From Apostichopus japonicus (lineage: Eukaryota > Echinodermata > Holothuroidea > Aspidochirotida > Stichopodidae), in NCBI RefSeq assembly GCF_037975245.1, contig NC_092572.1:20526489-20590488 (forward strand): a stretch of DNA of 64,000 nucleotides. The letters run 5' to 3'. Positions 14,001-29,000 of the stretch are shown piece after piece. Each line of letters opens with the position of its first letter. The stretch's first letter is position 1. The position numbers and the translations under genes are program-made. The notes beneath the pieces are model-generated. The model saw only the letters and a program-made list of their open reading frames with translations, ran no database searches and had not been told where the DNA came from.

Positions 14001-17000
14001 GTTATATTTTGCGGGAATGAGGGCAAAAATTGATGTGGGTAACATGATTTATTTATTTATTTCGCAATTCCTTCATTATACCTCCATCTGTTTGCTTTCA
14101 TCCCTCCACCAATTCTCCACCGAAGACGAATGAAGCAAGAGGGAATGAGTCAATGGGTAATTAGGGATAATAGTATAGATTTGTTACCTCATTCCAAGCG
14201 ATTCTACATTGTTAGCATACTGTATAGCCTGTTCTGTATGTTCCTTCCTCAGGTGAAAGAGGGCAGTAACGGAACGCAAATAACGGAGCTAAAGGAAGAA
14301 ATATCCAGGTTAAAGGTAAATATAATTCTTCTACCAAGTAGCTATAAATTGGAGATGTTGCAAAAATCATTACAATATATTACTGCATAAGAGGACAATG
14401 CAAATAATCCTTGCATTACACAAGTAAATTCAGAGCATTTATAAAAAGAAGTTAACTGAAAGTAAACTCATACCTTAGTAAGTAACAGCTTAATAATTAA
14501 CATTCAAATAAACCATGCAGAATTAGATTTGCGACTGAAGCTATAGGTATATTGATGTAAATGGTTTTGGTGTATATGTATAATTGTTATAATAAGAGGT
14601 TGTACATTACACATATTGTCAGGTCATCTTCTGTGTCATTTCCACATTTATTGCAACCAAGAAATTTCCAAGTAAGCACCATCCACACTTGTCTGGTCTA
14701 CAAATGTTGAATGATTAAATCACGTTCACTATAAAATGTTTTTTTTTTTACTTTTCATTTTACATGAAAAGTAACAACAGACGAGTAAACGTCTTCCCGA
14801 TATGCATTATAATGTTAGATATGATATATAGATGCATTAACTCATTCCAAGCGATTCCATATTAAATGTTAGATAGTTTAATGAATAACCTGTTCTGGAT
14901 ATTCCATCCACAGAAGACAAAGGAAAATAAAGAGGAACAAATAATGAAGGAAAACAAAGAAATATCCAGATTAAAGGTTAGACTATATCTTCTGAAAGTA
15001 TCTATTAATTAGAATTTCCTTACCGCCATGGAAAAAATAATAATAATAATCATAATAATTTTCAACTTATATAGCGCAATATGCAACGGCTTCTAAGCGC
15101 TTTACAAAACATAATACATAAAACAAAGTCGTAAACATAAATACAAAACCAATACACCTAACAAAGATAAAATTACACAATGCAAAGAAGCGGAAATGTT
15201 AAAAATACAATGTAAACCTATAACAAATATGTGAAAAGCTACTAAAATAACTATATAACTATTTTACAATATACAGAATCAATAATAGCATAAAACACAT
15301 AGCAAATATATATTGCAACATCCTTGGAATATTAAACTGCACACGGGGTCAATACATATTACCATTGCAAGACGCCTCATTTTCTCCATCTGTTTGCTTT
15401 CATTCCCGCCATTCTTCCCCGAAGACAAGTGACGGAAGAGGGAATGTTCGAGGGGGTAATTGTGGTGAAAGTACAGATGGATGATTTCATTCCAAGCAAT
15501 TCCACATTTAATGTTAAATATTCTACTGTATAGCTTGTTCTGGATGTTCCTTCCTCAGACAAAAGAAGAGTATAACGAAAAACAAATAAAGGAGCAAAAG
15601 GAAGAGATATCCAAGTTAAGGGTAAGCATATTTCTTTTTCCAAGTAGCTATAAAATGGAGATGTTGCAACAATTATTATAATATTATACTTCTATACAAA
15701 TGATCCTTGCAATACGCAAGCAAAATCAGAGCATTTATAAAACGAAGTCAACTGAAAGTAAACTCATCACCTAGCAAGTAACAGCTTAATAATTAATTTT
15801 CAAATTAACCTTGAGATTAGAAGATTAGAAGAGATGAATAATTCAATTTCAAGTAAACCTTGAGATTAGAAGCGATTAGAATGCGAAAACATTAACTGAA
15901 TGATACTTTGTAGTTTACTAACAAGAAAACATGTTTTAACTTAGTATTTATATCTGAGACTGAGGACAGGCGACTTAACGTCTTCCAGAAATGTTTTCCA
16001 AGAGTGTCAGCACAAATTGATATGGGAGAAAAGGTTTATTTATTTCGCATCTCCTGCCTCATTTCCTCCATCCTTTAGTTTTGGTTTCTGCCATATTTCC
16101 CTGAAGACAACTGAAGCAGGAGCAATGAGTCGAGGGGTAATTGTGATAAAAGTATAGATGAATGACCTCATTCCAAGTAATACCATATTTATTGTTGAAT
16201 ATTCTACTGTATAGTCTGTTCTGTATGTTCCTTCCTCAGGTGAAAGAGAACAATAACGGAAAACAAATAACGGAGCTAACGGAAGAAATATCCAGCTTAA
16301 GGGTAAGAATATCTCTTCTTCCAAGTAACTATAAAACGGCGATGTTGCAAAAATCATGACAATAGTATACTACATAAGAGGACAATGCAAATGATCCTTG
16401 CAATACGCAAGCAAAATCAGAGCCTTTATAAAACAAAGTCAACTGAAAGTTAATTCATACCTTAGTAAGCAACAGCTTAATAATTAACTTTCAAATAAAC
16501 CATGCAAAAGTAGATTCGCGACTGAAGCTATAGGTATATTGATGAAAACATTGGTTTTGGTGTGTATGTATAACTGTTATAATAAGGGGTAGTAAGTAAC
16601 ACATTTTGTCAGGTCATCTTCCACATTTTATGCAACCAAGAAATTTCCAAGTAAGCACCATCCACACTTGTCTGGTCTACAAATGTTGAATGATTCAATC
16701 ACGTTCACTATAAAATGTTTCGTTTTTTTTTACTTTTCATTTTACATGAAAAGTAACAACAGATGAGTAAACGTCTTCCCGATATGCATTATAATGTTCG
16801 ATATGATATATAGATGCATGAACTCATTCCAAGCGATTCCATATTAAATGTTAGATAGGCAACTTATATAGCGCAATATGCAACGGCTTCAAAGCGCTTT
16901 ACAAAACATAATACATAAAAACAAAGTCGTAAACATAAATACAAGACCAATACACCTAACAAAGATAAAATTACACAATGTAAAGAAGCGGAAATGTTAA

Positions 17001-20000
17001 AAATACAGTGTAAAACTACAACAAATATGTGAAAAGCTACTAAAATAACTATTTTACAATATACAGAATCAATAATAGCATAAAACACATAGCAAATATA
17101 TATTGCAACATCCTTGGAATATTAAACTGCACACGGGGTCAATACATATTACCATTGCAAGACGCCTCATTTCCTCCATCTGTTTGCTTTCCATCCCGCC
17201 ATTCTTTCCTGAAGACAAGTGACGGAATAGGGAATGTTCTAGGGGGTAATTGTGGTAAAATTACAGATGGATTACATCATTCCAAGCGATTCCACATTAA
17301 ATGTTAAATATTCTACTGTATAGCCTGTTCTGGATGTTCCTTCCTCAGGCAAAAGAAGAGTATAACGAAAAACAAATAACGGAGCAAAAGGAAGAGATAT
17401 CCAAGTTAAGGGTAAGCATATTTCTTTTTCCAAGTAGCTATAAAATGGAGATGTTGCAACAATTATTACAATATTATACTTCTATACAAATGATCCTTGC
17501 AATACGCAAGCAATATCAGAGCATTTATAAAACGAAGTCAACTGAGGTAAACTCATTACCTAGCAAGTAACATCTTAATAATTAACTTTCAAATTAACCT
17601 TGAGATTAGAAGATTAGAAGAGATGAATAATTCAATTTCAAGTAAACCTTGAGATTAGAAGCGATTAGAATGCGAAAACATTAACTGAATGATACTTTGA
17701 AGTTTACTAACAAGAAAACATGTTTTAACTTATTACATATATCTGAGAGTGAGGACAGACGACCTTACGTCTTCCAGAAATGTTTTCAAAGAGTGCCAGC
17801 AGAAATTGATATGGGAGAAAAGGTTTATTTATTTCACATCTCCTGCCTCATTTGCTCCATCTGTTCGTTTGGTTTCTTCCCTATTTCCCTGAAGACAACT
17901 AAAGCAAGAGGGAATGAGTCGAGGGGTAATTGTGTTAAAAGTATAGATGAATGACCTCATACCAAGCAATACCACATTTATTGTTGAATATTCTACTGTT
18001 TAGTCGGTTCTGGATGTTACTTCCTCAGGTGAAAGTGGAAAATAACGGAAAACAAATAACAGTTCAAAAAGAAAAAATATCCAGTTTAAGGGTAAGTATA
18101 TTTTTCCTCTAAGTAACTATAAAAGAGATTTCTTTTTTTTAGAATAATTAACTACAAAAGAATGAAAACTATTCTTAAGCAGGCTAAATCAGAGCGTTTA
18201 AAAAAACCTAGTCAAGTGAAAGTAAAATCTCAACTTAGCAAGTAACAGCTTAATAATTAACTTTCAAATAAACCTTGCGAAAAATGATTCGGCACTGAAG
18301 CAATAGGTATATTGATGTAAAAATTGCTTTTGGTGAACAATGTAGAATGGTTAAGATCCATAATTAATTATGATAACATGTAGTACACTACACATTATGT
18401 CCACAAGAGCAGGTTATGTTCTGTACCATTCCACTTTAAATGGCAACCAAGACATTTCCAAATAATCACCACCAACATGTGTGTGGTCTACAGATGATTA
18501 ATGATTAAATCACGTTCACCAAAAAATGGTTCTTGTTTTTACGTTTCATTTGATATGGAAAGTGAAAACCGACAAGAAAACGCCGGGATGCTTTATAATA
18601 TTATATAACATATAGATGGATGAACTCATTCCAAGCGATACCATATTAATTGTTAAATAGTTTAATGAATAGTCTGTTCTGGATACTTCTTCCACAGAGG
18701 ACCAAGGAAAATAAAGGGACAATAAATTATCCTTGCAACACGCAAGCAAAACCAGAGCGTTTAAAAACCGTAGTCAACTGAAAGCAAAATCATAACATAG
18801 AAAATAACAGCTTAGTAACTAACTTTCAAGAAAACCATGCGCTAACCGATTCGCGACTTAAGCTATAGGTGTATATTGATGTAAACATTGGTTTTGTTGT
18901 ACAATGTATAATTGTTAATACACATAATTAATTATGATAACATGTGGTACATTACACATGATGTCTATAAAAGCAGGTAAGTTTCTGTACTATATTTACT
19001 ATTATCGAAATTACCTTTTAAGCCTGGTTGGCCTATTTATGGAAATTAACTCTACTCTTAATTGTAGTAAACAGACCATGCATTAAGTTATGTCATTAGA
19101 AAATAAATAACCATGGTTCATGAAAAGTAGGAAACAACACGTGGATGGTTTAAAATAACACGTTGGTAGTACATTACTATTCATTAAGGAAAATTTGGAA
19201 TTTGATTTGGTAATGTAGTATACTGCAAGTAATGTATTACCATACATAATGAATTACCACTGACAACCCTAGGGCTGGTCTGAGAACTGATATCATCTTC
19301 AAAATTATATGACGAGATCATTCCAAACTTTGAATATATTGTTAAATATCTGACATATGGGTAGTTGTCTGCACTACATTTTCTTTCTAAATCTTCTGGA
19401 CAATGACAAACAAAGATCAAAAAAGAAAATCTAATCAAATTCCAAATTTCTCTGAAAGCCATGCCTTTACAAAAAATATGACTTGCATTTAAGAACGGAA
19501 TGGATTTGCTACAGCTACAATTATGTCGTCTACAAAGGATGAATGATTTACATCAACAAAAGCATGTTATCTTATTATCTATATCTGAGAGTGAGAACAG
19601 ACGACTAAATGTCTTTCCGGAATGTTTGCGCGAGTGTCAGCACACATTGATATGGGAAAATACGTTTATTTATTTATTTATTTCGCATCTCCTGCCTCAT
19701 TGTCTTCATATGTTTGCTTTCATTTCCTCTATTCTTCCCTGAAGACAAGTGAAGGGAGAGGAAATGAGTCGAGGGGTAATTGGGGATAAACGTATAGATG
19801 GATAACCTCATTCCAATCGATTCCACATTTAATGTTAGTATACTGTATAGCCTGTTCTGGATGTTCCTTCCTCAGGCGAAAGAGGATAATAACGAAAAAC
19901 AAATAACGGAGCAAAAGGAAGAAATATCCAGGTTGAAAGTAAGTGTATTTCTTCTACCAAGTAGCTATAAATTGGAGATATTGCACAAATGATTAAAATA

Positions 20001-23000
20001 TTATTCTGCAAAAGGAGACATTAAAAATGAACTTGCAATTTGCAAACAAAATCAGAGCATTTCTTAACGAAGTCAACTGAAAGTGTACTCGTAATTTAGC
20101 AAGTAACAGCTTAATTATTAACTTTCAAATAAACCATTCGAACAAAGATTCGTGACTAAAGGTATAGGTATATTGTTGTAAACATTGGTTTTAGTGTACA
20201 ATTTATAATTGTTTAGATCCATAATTAGTTAGTTGTGGTACATTACACATTATGCCCATATTAGCAGGTTGTGTTCTGTACCATTTCCACTTCTAATGGC
20301 AACCACCGGATTTCAAGTAAGCACCACCAACACGTGTGTGGTCTACAAATGATGAACGATTAAATCACGTTCACTAAAAACATGTTTCTTTTTTTTACTT
20401 TTCGTTTTACATGAACAGTGAGACCAGACGAAGAAACGTCTTCCCAGAATGCATTATAATATTAGATATCATATGTAGATGGATGAACTCATTGCACACG
20501 ATTTCATATGAATTGTTAAATAGTCCAATGAATACCCTGTTTTCGATATTACTTCCACAGACGACAAAGGAAAATAAAGAAGAACAAATAATGAAGGAAG
20601 GCAAAGAAATATCCAGATTGACGGTTAGATTATGTCTTCTTCCGATAACTAGAAAGTAATTTCCTTACCGCCATGGAGAAAATGCAAGCATCTTTAGAAT
20701 ATTATACTGCATGATGGGACGATGCAAATGATACTTACAATAGACAAGCAAAATCAGAGTATTTAATAATTTTAAAATTATAACATATATAGTAAGTAAC
20801 AGCTTTGTAATTTACTTTCAAGTAAACCATGAAATGATTCGCGACTGAAGCTAAAGGTGTCTTGATGAAAAAATTGGTTTTGGTGTAATTCATTATATCC
20901 ATAATTAATTATGATAACATATAGTACATTACAAATTATGTCCATAGCAGCAGGTTGTGTTCTGTTCCATTTCCACTTTTAATGGCAACCAATTAATTCC
21001 AAGTAAGCACCACCCACATGTGTGTGGTCTACAAATGATGATCGATTAAATCACGTTTACTAAAAAAAATGGTTTTAACTTCCCTTTATATGTGAAAGTG
21101 AGAACAGACGAGTAAACGTCTTCCCGGAATGCATTATAATGTTACATATAATATATAGATAGATAGCACTTATTCCAAGCGAATTCATATTAAATATTTA
21201 AAAGTCTAATGAATAGCTTGTTCTGGATATTCCTTCCACAGACGACAAAGGAAAATAAAGAAGAACAAATAACGAAGCAAGACAAAGAAATATCCAGATT
21301 AAAGGTTAGAATATATCTTCCTCCAAATAACAATAAAATTGGAATTTCCTTACCGCCATGGAGAAAATGCAAAATCCGTAGACTATTATACTGCCTAAGT
21401 ACATTGGGACAATGCAAATGATCCTTTCAATAGACAAGCAACTTCAGACCGCTTCAACAAAGTAGTCAACTGAAAGTAAAATCATAACTCAGTAGTAAGT
21501 AACAGCTTTGTTTTAACTTTCAAGTAATCCATGAGAGAAAAGATTCGCGACTGAAATGATTAACGATCATATCTGACATATAAGTGGGGCCCTTTCTAGA
21601 AGGTTTCTAAATCTTCTGGACAATAACACTAAAAGCTCAAAACTAAAATATCAAATACCAAATGTTTCAGAAAGCCATGCTTCTAAATAAACTATAACTT
21701 TTATCTAAAAACGGAATGGAGTTCAATAGATAACGGTTGCTGCATAGGATGAATGATTAGATGTAGTACACTAAACAATGTTAAAGTTACTTTATACAAT
21801 TGAGAGTAAGAACAGACGACATAACGCCTTCCAGGAATACATTTATCAATTGAGGAATATCTTCAGGGCGGCTGCAAGTGAAGTGAAAGCTTTTGCGAAA
21901 TAAATTAATTCCATGTTATTAAAAGACAAACGTCATCAAGCACTACATATACAAATTCATTATGCAACACAACTAATGTGTTATCTTAAATCAACGTAAA
22001 TTTATTTTATTATATTAGGTGATTATATTACCACATTATTTACATTGACAGGGAATAGTGGTAAACAGAGATAGAGAAATTGCCGAAATGAAAGTAAGTA
22101 CTCACGATTTTAATGACACCTTTTTAGTACTCAAGAAAAAGGTTAATGGTATCATGCTTTAAGCAATGATAGAAAACCGAAAGAAAACAGAACGGGCGTC
22201 ATACGTAGCTGGATAAATCTCACTTTGAATGAATAACTTCACTTTATTTAATCCTTCTTTGTGTTGTAACTGTTAACTGCAAATGTTTTACTAGTAGCCA
22301 TCTTTATCTCATTTTGAATTTTATAATAGTATAACCTACGGAAGCTTTCTTTACTATGTATTTTCTTCTAACATGGAAAGTTGAGAACATAGATAAAGAA
22401 ATGAGCGAAGAGAATTTAACATTGTCGGTTTGAGAGTAAAATCTTACTGTTTCGATGCCACATTTAAGAATTCGTGAAAAGCTTTAGGATATCATATCGT
22501 TTGCATTGAAGCAAACCGAAAGACCCAAAGACGAATGATATACGTTACCGATTACATTTCTTTATAATGAGGTCAAATGAAACTGTTATTCTCAGAGTGT
22601 CATTTTGGACACTTATCACCTCGACGGTGTTTTCAAAAGTTAACTTTCTTGTATGAATTTGGATATGTACACTTGTGTTAAACATAAACAGTTAATCTTT
22701 TGTGATATAATTACATGTAAATCATTCAGGCAGATATTACACATTTTCGAAGTCATCCCTGCTTGGGGAGCTAAGTACGCTTTGGTTTTCAAGAAGTTCC
22801 GCACAAATTTATATGGGAGGGGATACTTTTTTGCTGACTGCCTGCCAATTGTCCTCCCTCTATTCGTTCATTTCCATGTATCATTCCCTGTATACAGCTG
22901 AAGGAAGAGGTAGGGTGCCGAGGGGGTAATAGGGGATAAAGGTATAGTTGGATGAACTCCTTCCAAGCGATTCCACATGAAATGTTACGAAGTGTAGTTA

Positions 23001-26000
23001 ATAGCTTGTTTTTCATGTTCATTCCACAGGCAAAAATGGAGAATAACGAAAGACAAATAATCAGGCAAAAAGAACAAATATCCAACTTTAAGGTTAGTAT
23101 ATTTCTTCTTCCAAATAGCTACAAATAGGATTTCTTAAATCGCTATGGAGAAAATGCAGCATCCCTGGTGAATTAACCGAAAGATGGGACAATGCAAATG
23201 ATCCTTGCAAAACGAAAGAAAATCAGAGCGTTTTAACATCGAAGTTAACTGAAAGTCAAATCATAACTTAGTAACAACTAAATAATTAACTTTCAAATTA
23301 AACATGCTCAAAAAAAATTAAATTAATGATTCGATGTATTGTACTATTAGAAAAGTCTTTGTTAACTTATTATTAATATCTGAGAGTGAGAAGCGACGAC
23401 TAACGTCTTCCAGGAATGTTTTGCAAGAGTGTCAGCGCAAACTGATATGGGAGAGGACGTTTATTTATTAGCATTTCCTGCCTCATTTCCTGCCCCACTT
23501 TCTCCATCTGTTCGTTTTGGTTTCCTCCCTATTTCCCTGAAGACAACTGAAGCAAGAGGGAATGAGTCGAGGGAGTAATTGTGGTAAAAGTATAGATGAA
23601 TTACCTCATTCCAAGCAATTCCACATTTAATGTTAAGTATACTGTCTAGCCTGTTCTGGATGATACTTCCTCAGGTGAAAGAAGAGAATAACGAAACACA
23701 AATAACCGAGCTAAAAGGAGAAATATCCAGCTTAAGGGTAAGTTTATTTCTCCATCCATGTAGCTATAAAATGGAATTATTTTTCTTTTAGAACATTAAA
23801 CTACATAAGACGGACAATGCAAATGATCCTTACGCAAAAAATATCAAAGCGTTAAAGAAAACGTAGTCAACTATAAGAAAAAATTATAACTGAGCAAGTA
23901 CCGGTAACAGCTTAATAATTAACTTTCAAATAAACCATGCGACAAAAGATTCTCGACTCAAACAATAGGTATATTGATGTAAGTATCACCCGATACTCAT
24001 AGCTAGTACAGTAACTACTGTTCATGTTCCACGACCGTGCATCAGTAGCTACTGCGCTGTGTTCGTAACACGGTAACATGTGTTACAGGGGGCACAGTAA
24101 TTACTGCAAAGCTGTTACACGTTCCCATGTAAGACGAAGAACTGCGCGACTGGACAAGGAGTCTATGAGTATGACGATGGGGTACTAGTAGTAGTGCTGT
24201 AGTAGCACTGCCGAGTCATTATGCTGGTAAACTATTACTATATAAAGGCCTAAGTTAGACGTGGAACTACCCATAAGGCTAATCTAGGTTCCCCCTCGCC
24301 CACATTAGGTCCCATTTTGTGTATCTGTTTTGTATCTATTTGAGACTAACACACACTCACCTGTCCGTGAAGAATGTTTCCATCAAATAGATCTACCAAT
24401 ACGATTGGAGAAAAGTTAGGATACCATCTGAATCTCGCATGCAGTATAAATTAACCGCCGCAGTGTATCGGTTACGTGTTGTGCCAGCGCCGACCATGCA
24501 CTCCGTATTGTACGGCTTGGGAGTAATATTCGTTACCCAGCCGCCGCGCATTTTCACCTTTCGGACTCGTAGTTCAACGTGTAAAAGTTTTGCAGTAATT
24601 ACTGTAACACATGTTACCGTGTTGCGAACACAGCGCAGTAGTTACTGATGCACAGTTGTGGAACATGAACAGTAGTTACTGTACTAGCTATGAGTATCGG
24701 GTGTAAGTATTGGTTTTGGTGTACAATTTATAATTGTTTAGACCCATATTTATGATAACGTGTAGTACATTACAAATGATGTCCATAAGAGCAGGTTATG
24801 TTCTGTACGATTTCCACTTTTATTGGCAAAACAAAAAAAGTTCCAAATAAGCACAACCAACATGTGTGTGGTCTACAAATGATGATCGATTAAATCACGT
24901 TTAATTAAAATTTATTGTTTTTAACTTTCCTTTATATATCAACGTGAAAACAGACGAGTAAACGTCTACCTGGAGTGCATTTCAATGTTAGATATCATAT
25001 ATTGATAGATTGCACTCATTCCAAGTGATTTCATATTAAATATTTAATAGTCTAATGAATAACCTGTTCTGGATATTCCTTCCACAGACGACAAAGGAAA
25101 CTAAAGACAAAGGAATATCAGGGTTAAAGGTTAGAATATATCTTTTCCCAAATAGCTATAAAATGGAATTTCCTAACAGCCATGGAGAAAATGCAAAAAT
25201 CCTAAGAATATTATACTGCCTAAGGGAACAATGCAAATGATCCTTTTAATAGGCAAGCAAAATCAGACCTTGTTATTAAACGTAGTCAACTGAAAGCAAA
25301 ATCAAAACAATGTAGTAAGTAACAGCTTTGTAAATAAATTTCAAGTAACCTATGCGAGAAAAAAGGATTTGCGACTGAAGCTATAGGTATATTGATTATG
25401 CCCTGAATATAGCTGAAGGAAGAGGGAGCGTGCCGAGGTAGTAATTGGGAAAATCGCATAGATGGGTGAATTCCGTCGAAGCGATTCCACATGAAATGGT
25501 AAGTAGTCTAGTGAATAGCTTGTTCTTGATGTTCATTCCACAGATAAAAACGAAGAATAACGAAAGACAAATAGGCAAGCAAGAAGAAGAAATATCCAAC
25601 TTAAAGGTTAGTATATTTATTCTTCCAAATAGCTATAAAATGGAACTTCCTTACCGCTAAGGAGAAAATTACATAACGCCTTCCAGGAATGAATTAAACA
25701 ATTGAGGAATATTTTCAGGTTGGCTGCAAGTGAAGTAAATAAATTCGCCGAATAAATCAATTCCATATTATTACACGATACAGGCTTCATCAAATACTGA
25801 ATATATAAAATCGTTATGCAGCACAATTAATGTGTTATCTTAAATCATGCATGCAACTTAAATTTATTTTGTTATATTAAGTGATTATATTACCACATGA
25901 TTTACATTAACAGGGAAAAATAGTAAACAGAGATAGAGAAATTGCCGAAATGAAAGTAAGTATTTACCATTTTTATGACATATTTTTAGTACTCATGAAA

Positions 26001-29000
26001 AAGGTTGATGGTATCATGCCTTAAGCAATGAAAGTAAACCGAAAGTAAAAGGGAGGACGTCATACGTAACTGGATGAATCTCATTTTGAATGAATTACTT
26101 CACTTTATTTTATTTTATTTTATTCTTCTTTTCGCTCTGTTGTAGCAGTAAACTGCAAACGTTTTCCAAGTAGCGATCATTATCTTATTTTGAATTTTAT
26201 AGTAGTATAACCTACGGAAGCTTTCTTTACTATGCATTTCTTCTAACATGGAAAACTGAAAACAAAGATAAAGAAATAAGCAAAGAAAAGTTAACATTGT
26301 CGGTTTGAAAGTGAATCTCGCTGTTTCGATGGCACATTTATAATTCATTGGAAGCTTTAGGATATCATGTTTTGCATTGAGAGCAAACCGGAAGAACCTA
26401 AAACTTATGTAATACGTAACCGATTCAATTTCTTCTTTAATGAGTTCAAGTACAATTGTTGTTCTCAGAGTGTCATTTTGGACACTTATTCAGTGTTTTA
26501 AAAGTTAACTTTCTTGTATGAAATTTGCATAGGTACACTTATGTTACACTTTAGCAGCTCAACCTTTATATTATATATATAAATGTAAATCATTAAGGGG
26601 CAGATATTACACATTTTTGAAGTCCTCCCTGCTTGAGGAGCCACGTACGTCTTGGTTTTTCAAGAATGTCCTCACGAATTTATATACGAGGATACTTTTT
26701 GCGAACTTCCTGCCTAATTTCATCCCTCCATTCGTTTTCATTCCATGTATTATGCCTTGAATATAGCTGAAGGAAGAGGGAGCGTGCCGAGCTGGTAATT
26801 GGGAATAAACGTATAGATAGATGAACTTCTTCCAAGCGATTCCACATAAAGTGTTAAGTAGTCTAGTGAATAGCATGTTGTTGATGTTTATTCCACAGGC
26901 ACAAATGGAGAATAACGAAAGACAAATAGGCAAGCAAGAAGAAGAAATATCCAACTTAAAGGTTAGTATATTTCTTCTTCCAAATAGCTATAAAATGGAA
27001 TTTCCTTAACGCTAAGGAAAAAATGCAGCATGTAATTAAAATGCAAAGATGGGACAATGCAAATCCTTCCAATACCAAAGAAATACAGAGCGTTTTAAAA
27101 TCGATGTTAACTGAAAGTAAAATCATAACTGAGTAACTACTAAATAATTAACTTTCAAATAAAACATTCGTAAAAGAAAAATTAATGAACTATTCAAAGT
27201 AGTTCACTATAGCAAAGACACATTCAAGTCTTATAATCTTTTTCTTTTCTTTTTCTCTTGCGAATGTTTTGCAAGAGTGTCAGCACAAATTCGAATTTCC
27301 TGCCTCATTGCCTCCCTCTTTTCGCATTGCCCCCCCCCCCCCCTCTTCCCTGAAGATAGCTAAAGGGAGAGGAAATGAGTCTCGGGGGTAATTGTTGTAA
27401 AATTATCATGCATACAACGTTAACGTATCTGGTTGTATAAGGTCACTATATTACCACATGATTTATATTGACATGGAGAAGTGAAACACAAAAATATTGA
27501 AATTGCCGGAATGAAAGAAAGTACTCACAATTTCAATGACACGTTTTTAGTACTCAAGAAAATGTTTAAGGTATCATTCTTTAAGCAATGAAAGTAAACT
27601 GAAAGAAATAGGACGGACGTCATACGTAACTGGATAAATTTCATTTTGGAATGAATTATATTGCTGTACTTTATTCTACTTTTGGGTCTGGTGTAAGAGT
27701 TAACTGTAAACGTTTTGCAAGTAGCCATCAATACCTTAGTTTGAATGTTAGCTTTGCCTACTATGCATTTTCTTCTAATATGGACAAGTTGAAAAACGTT
27801 AAGTTAATGAAACCGTTATCCTCAATGTCATTTTGGACACTTATCACTTCGACGGTGTTTTCAATAGTTTACTTTCTTGTTTTAAGTATGCATAGGTACA
27901 CTTATGTTACACTTCAACAGCTCAATCGTTTGTGATGTATATAAATGTAAATCATTAGGAGGTTTATATTACACATTAATGAAGACATCCCCGGCTTGGG
28001 GAGCCAAGTACGCTTTGGTTTTGTATGAGTGTCTGCACAAATTTATATGTGAGGAAACATTTATTGATTCTTCGCACTTCTTGCCCAATTTTATCCATTA
28101 AATTCGTTTTGATTACATCTATCATTCCCTGAAGACAGCTGAAAGAAGAGGGACGGTACCGAAGGGTAATTAGGGATATAATATATAGATGATTGAACTC
28201 ATTCCAAGCGATTCCATATTAAATAGTCTAGTGAATAACCTGTTCTGGATATTCCTTCCACAGATGATAAAGGCAAAAAAAGAAGAACAAATAATGAATG
28301 AAGGCAAAGAAATATCCAGATTAAAGGTTAGACCATAGCTTCTTCCAAGTAGCTATAAAATGGAATTTCCTTACCGCCATGGAGAAAATACAACACTCTA
28401 GTGAATTATTCTGCATGAGGGGACAATTTAAATGATCCTTGCAATACTCAAGCAAAATCAGTGCGTTAAAAAATGGTAGACGGCTGAAAGTAAAATCATA
28501 ACTTAATAAGCAATAGCTTTATAGTTAACTTTCAAATAATTTATAAGAAAGGGATTCGCGACTGAAGCTGTATATATTTATGTAAAATTTGATTTTGGTT
28601 TACAATGGATAATTGCTCAGACCCATAATTAATTAAGATAAGATGTAGAACAGTACACATTACTTCCATAAGAGCAAGTTATGTTCTGTACCATTTCCAC
28701 TTTTAAGTGCAGCCAATAGATTTTCAAGCAAGCACCACCCACATGTGTGTTGTCTACACATGATTAACAAATAAATCAGGTTCACTAAACGATGAAAGGG
28801 ATAACAGGCGAGTAAACGTCTTCCCAGGATGCGTTTTGATATTATATATAATATATAGATGAATCAAGTCATTCCAAGCGAATCATATTCAATGTTAAAT
28901 AGTCTAGTCAATAATCTGTTATTGATATTCCATCCACAGATGACAGAGGCAAATAAAGAAGAACAAATAATGAAGAAAGACAAAGAAATATCTCGATTAA

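Noticed and set aside
24439-24648. 69-codon frame in the inverted-repeat element
   Set aside because: Its second half is the translated terminal arm; no transposase motif.
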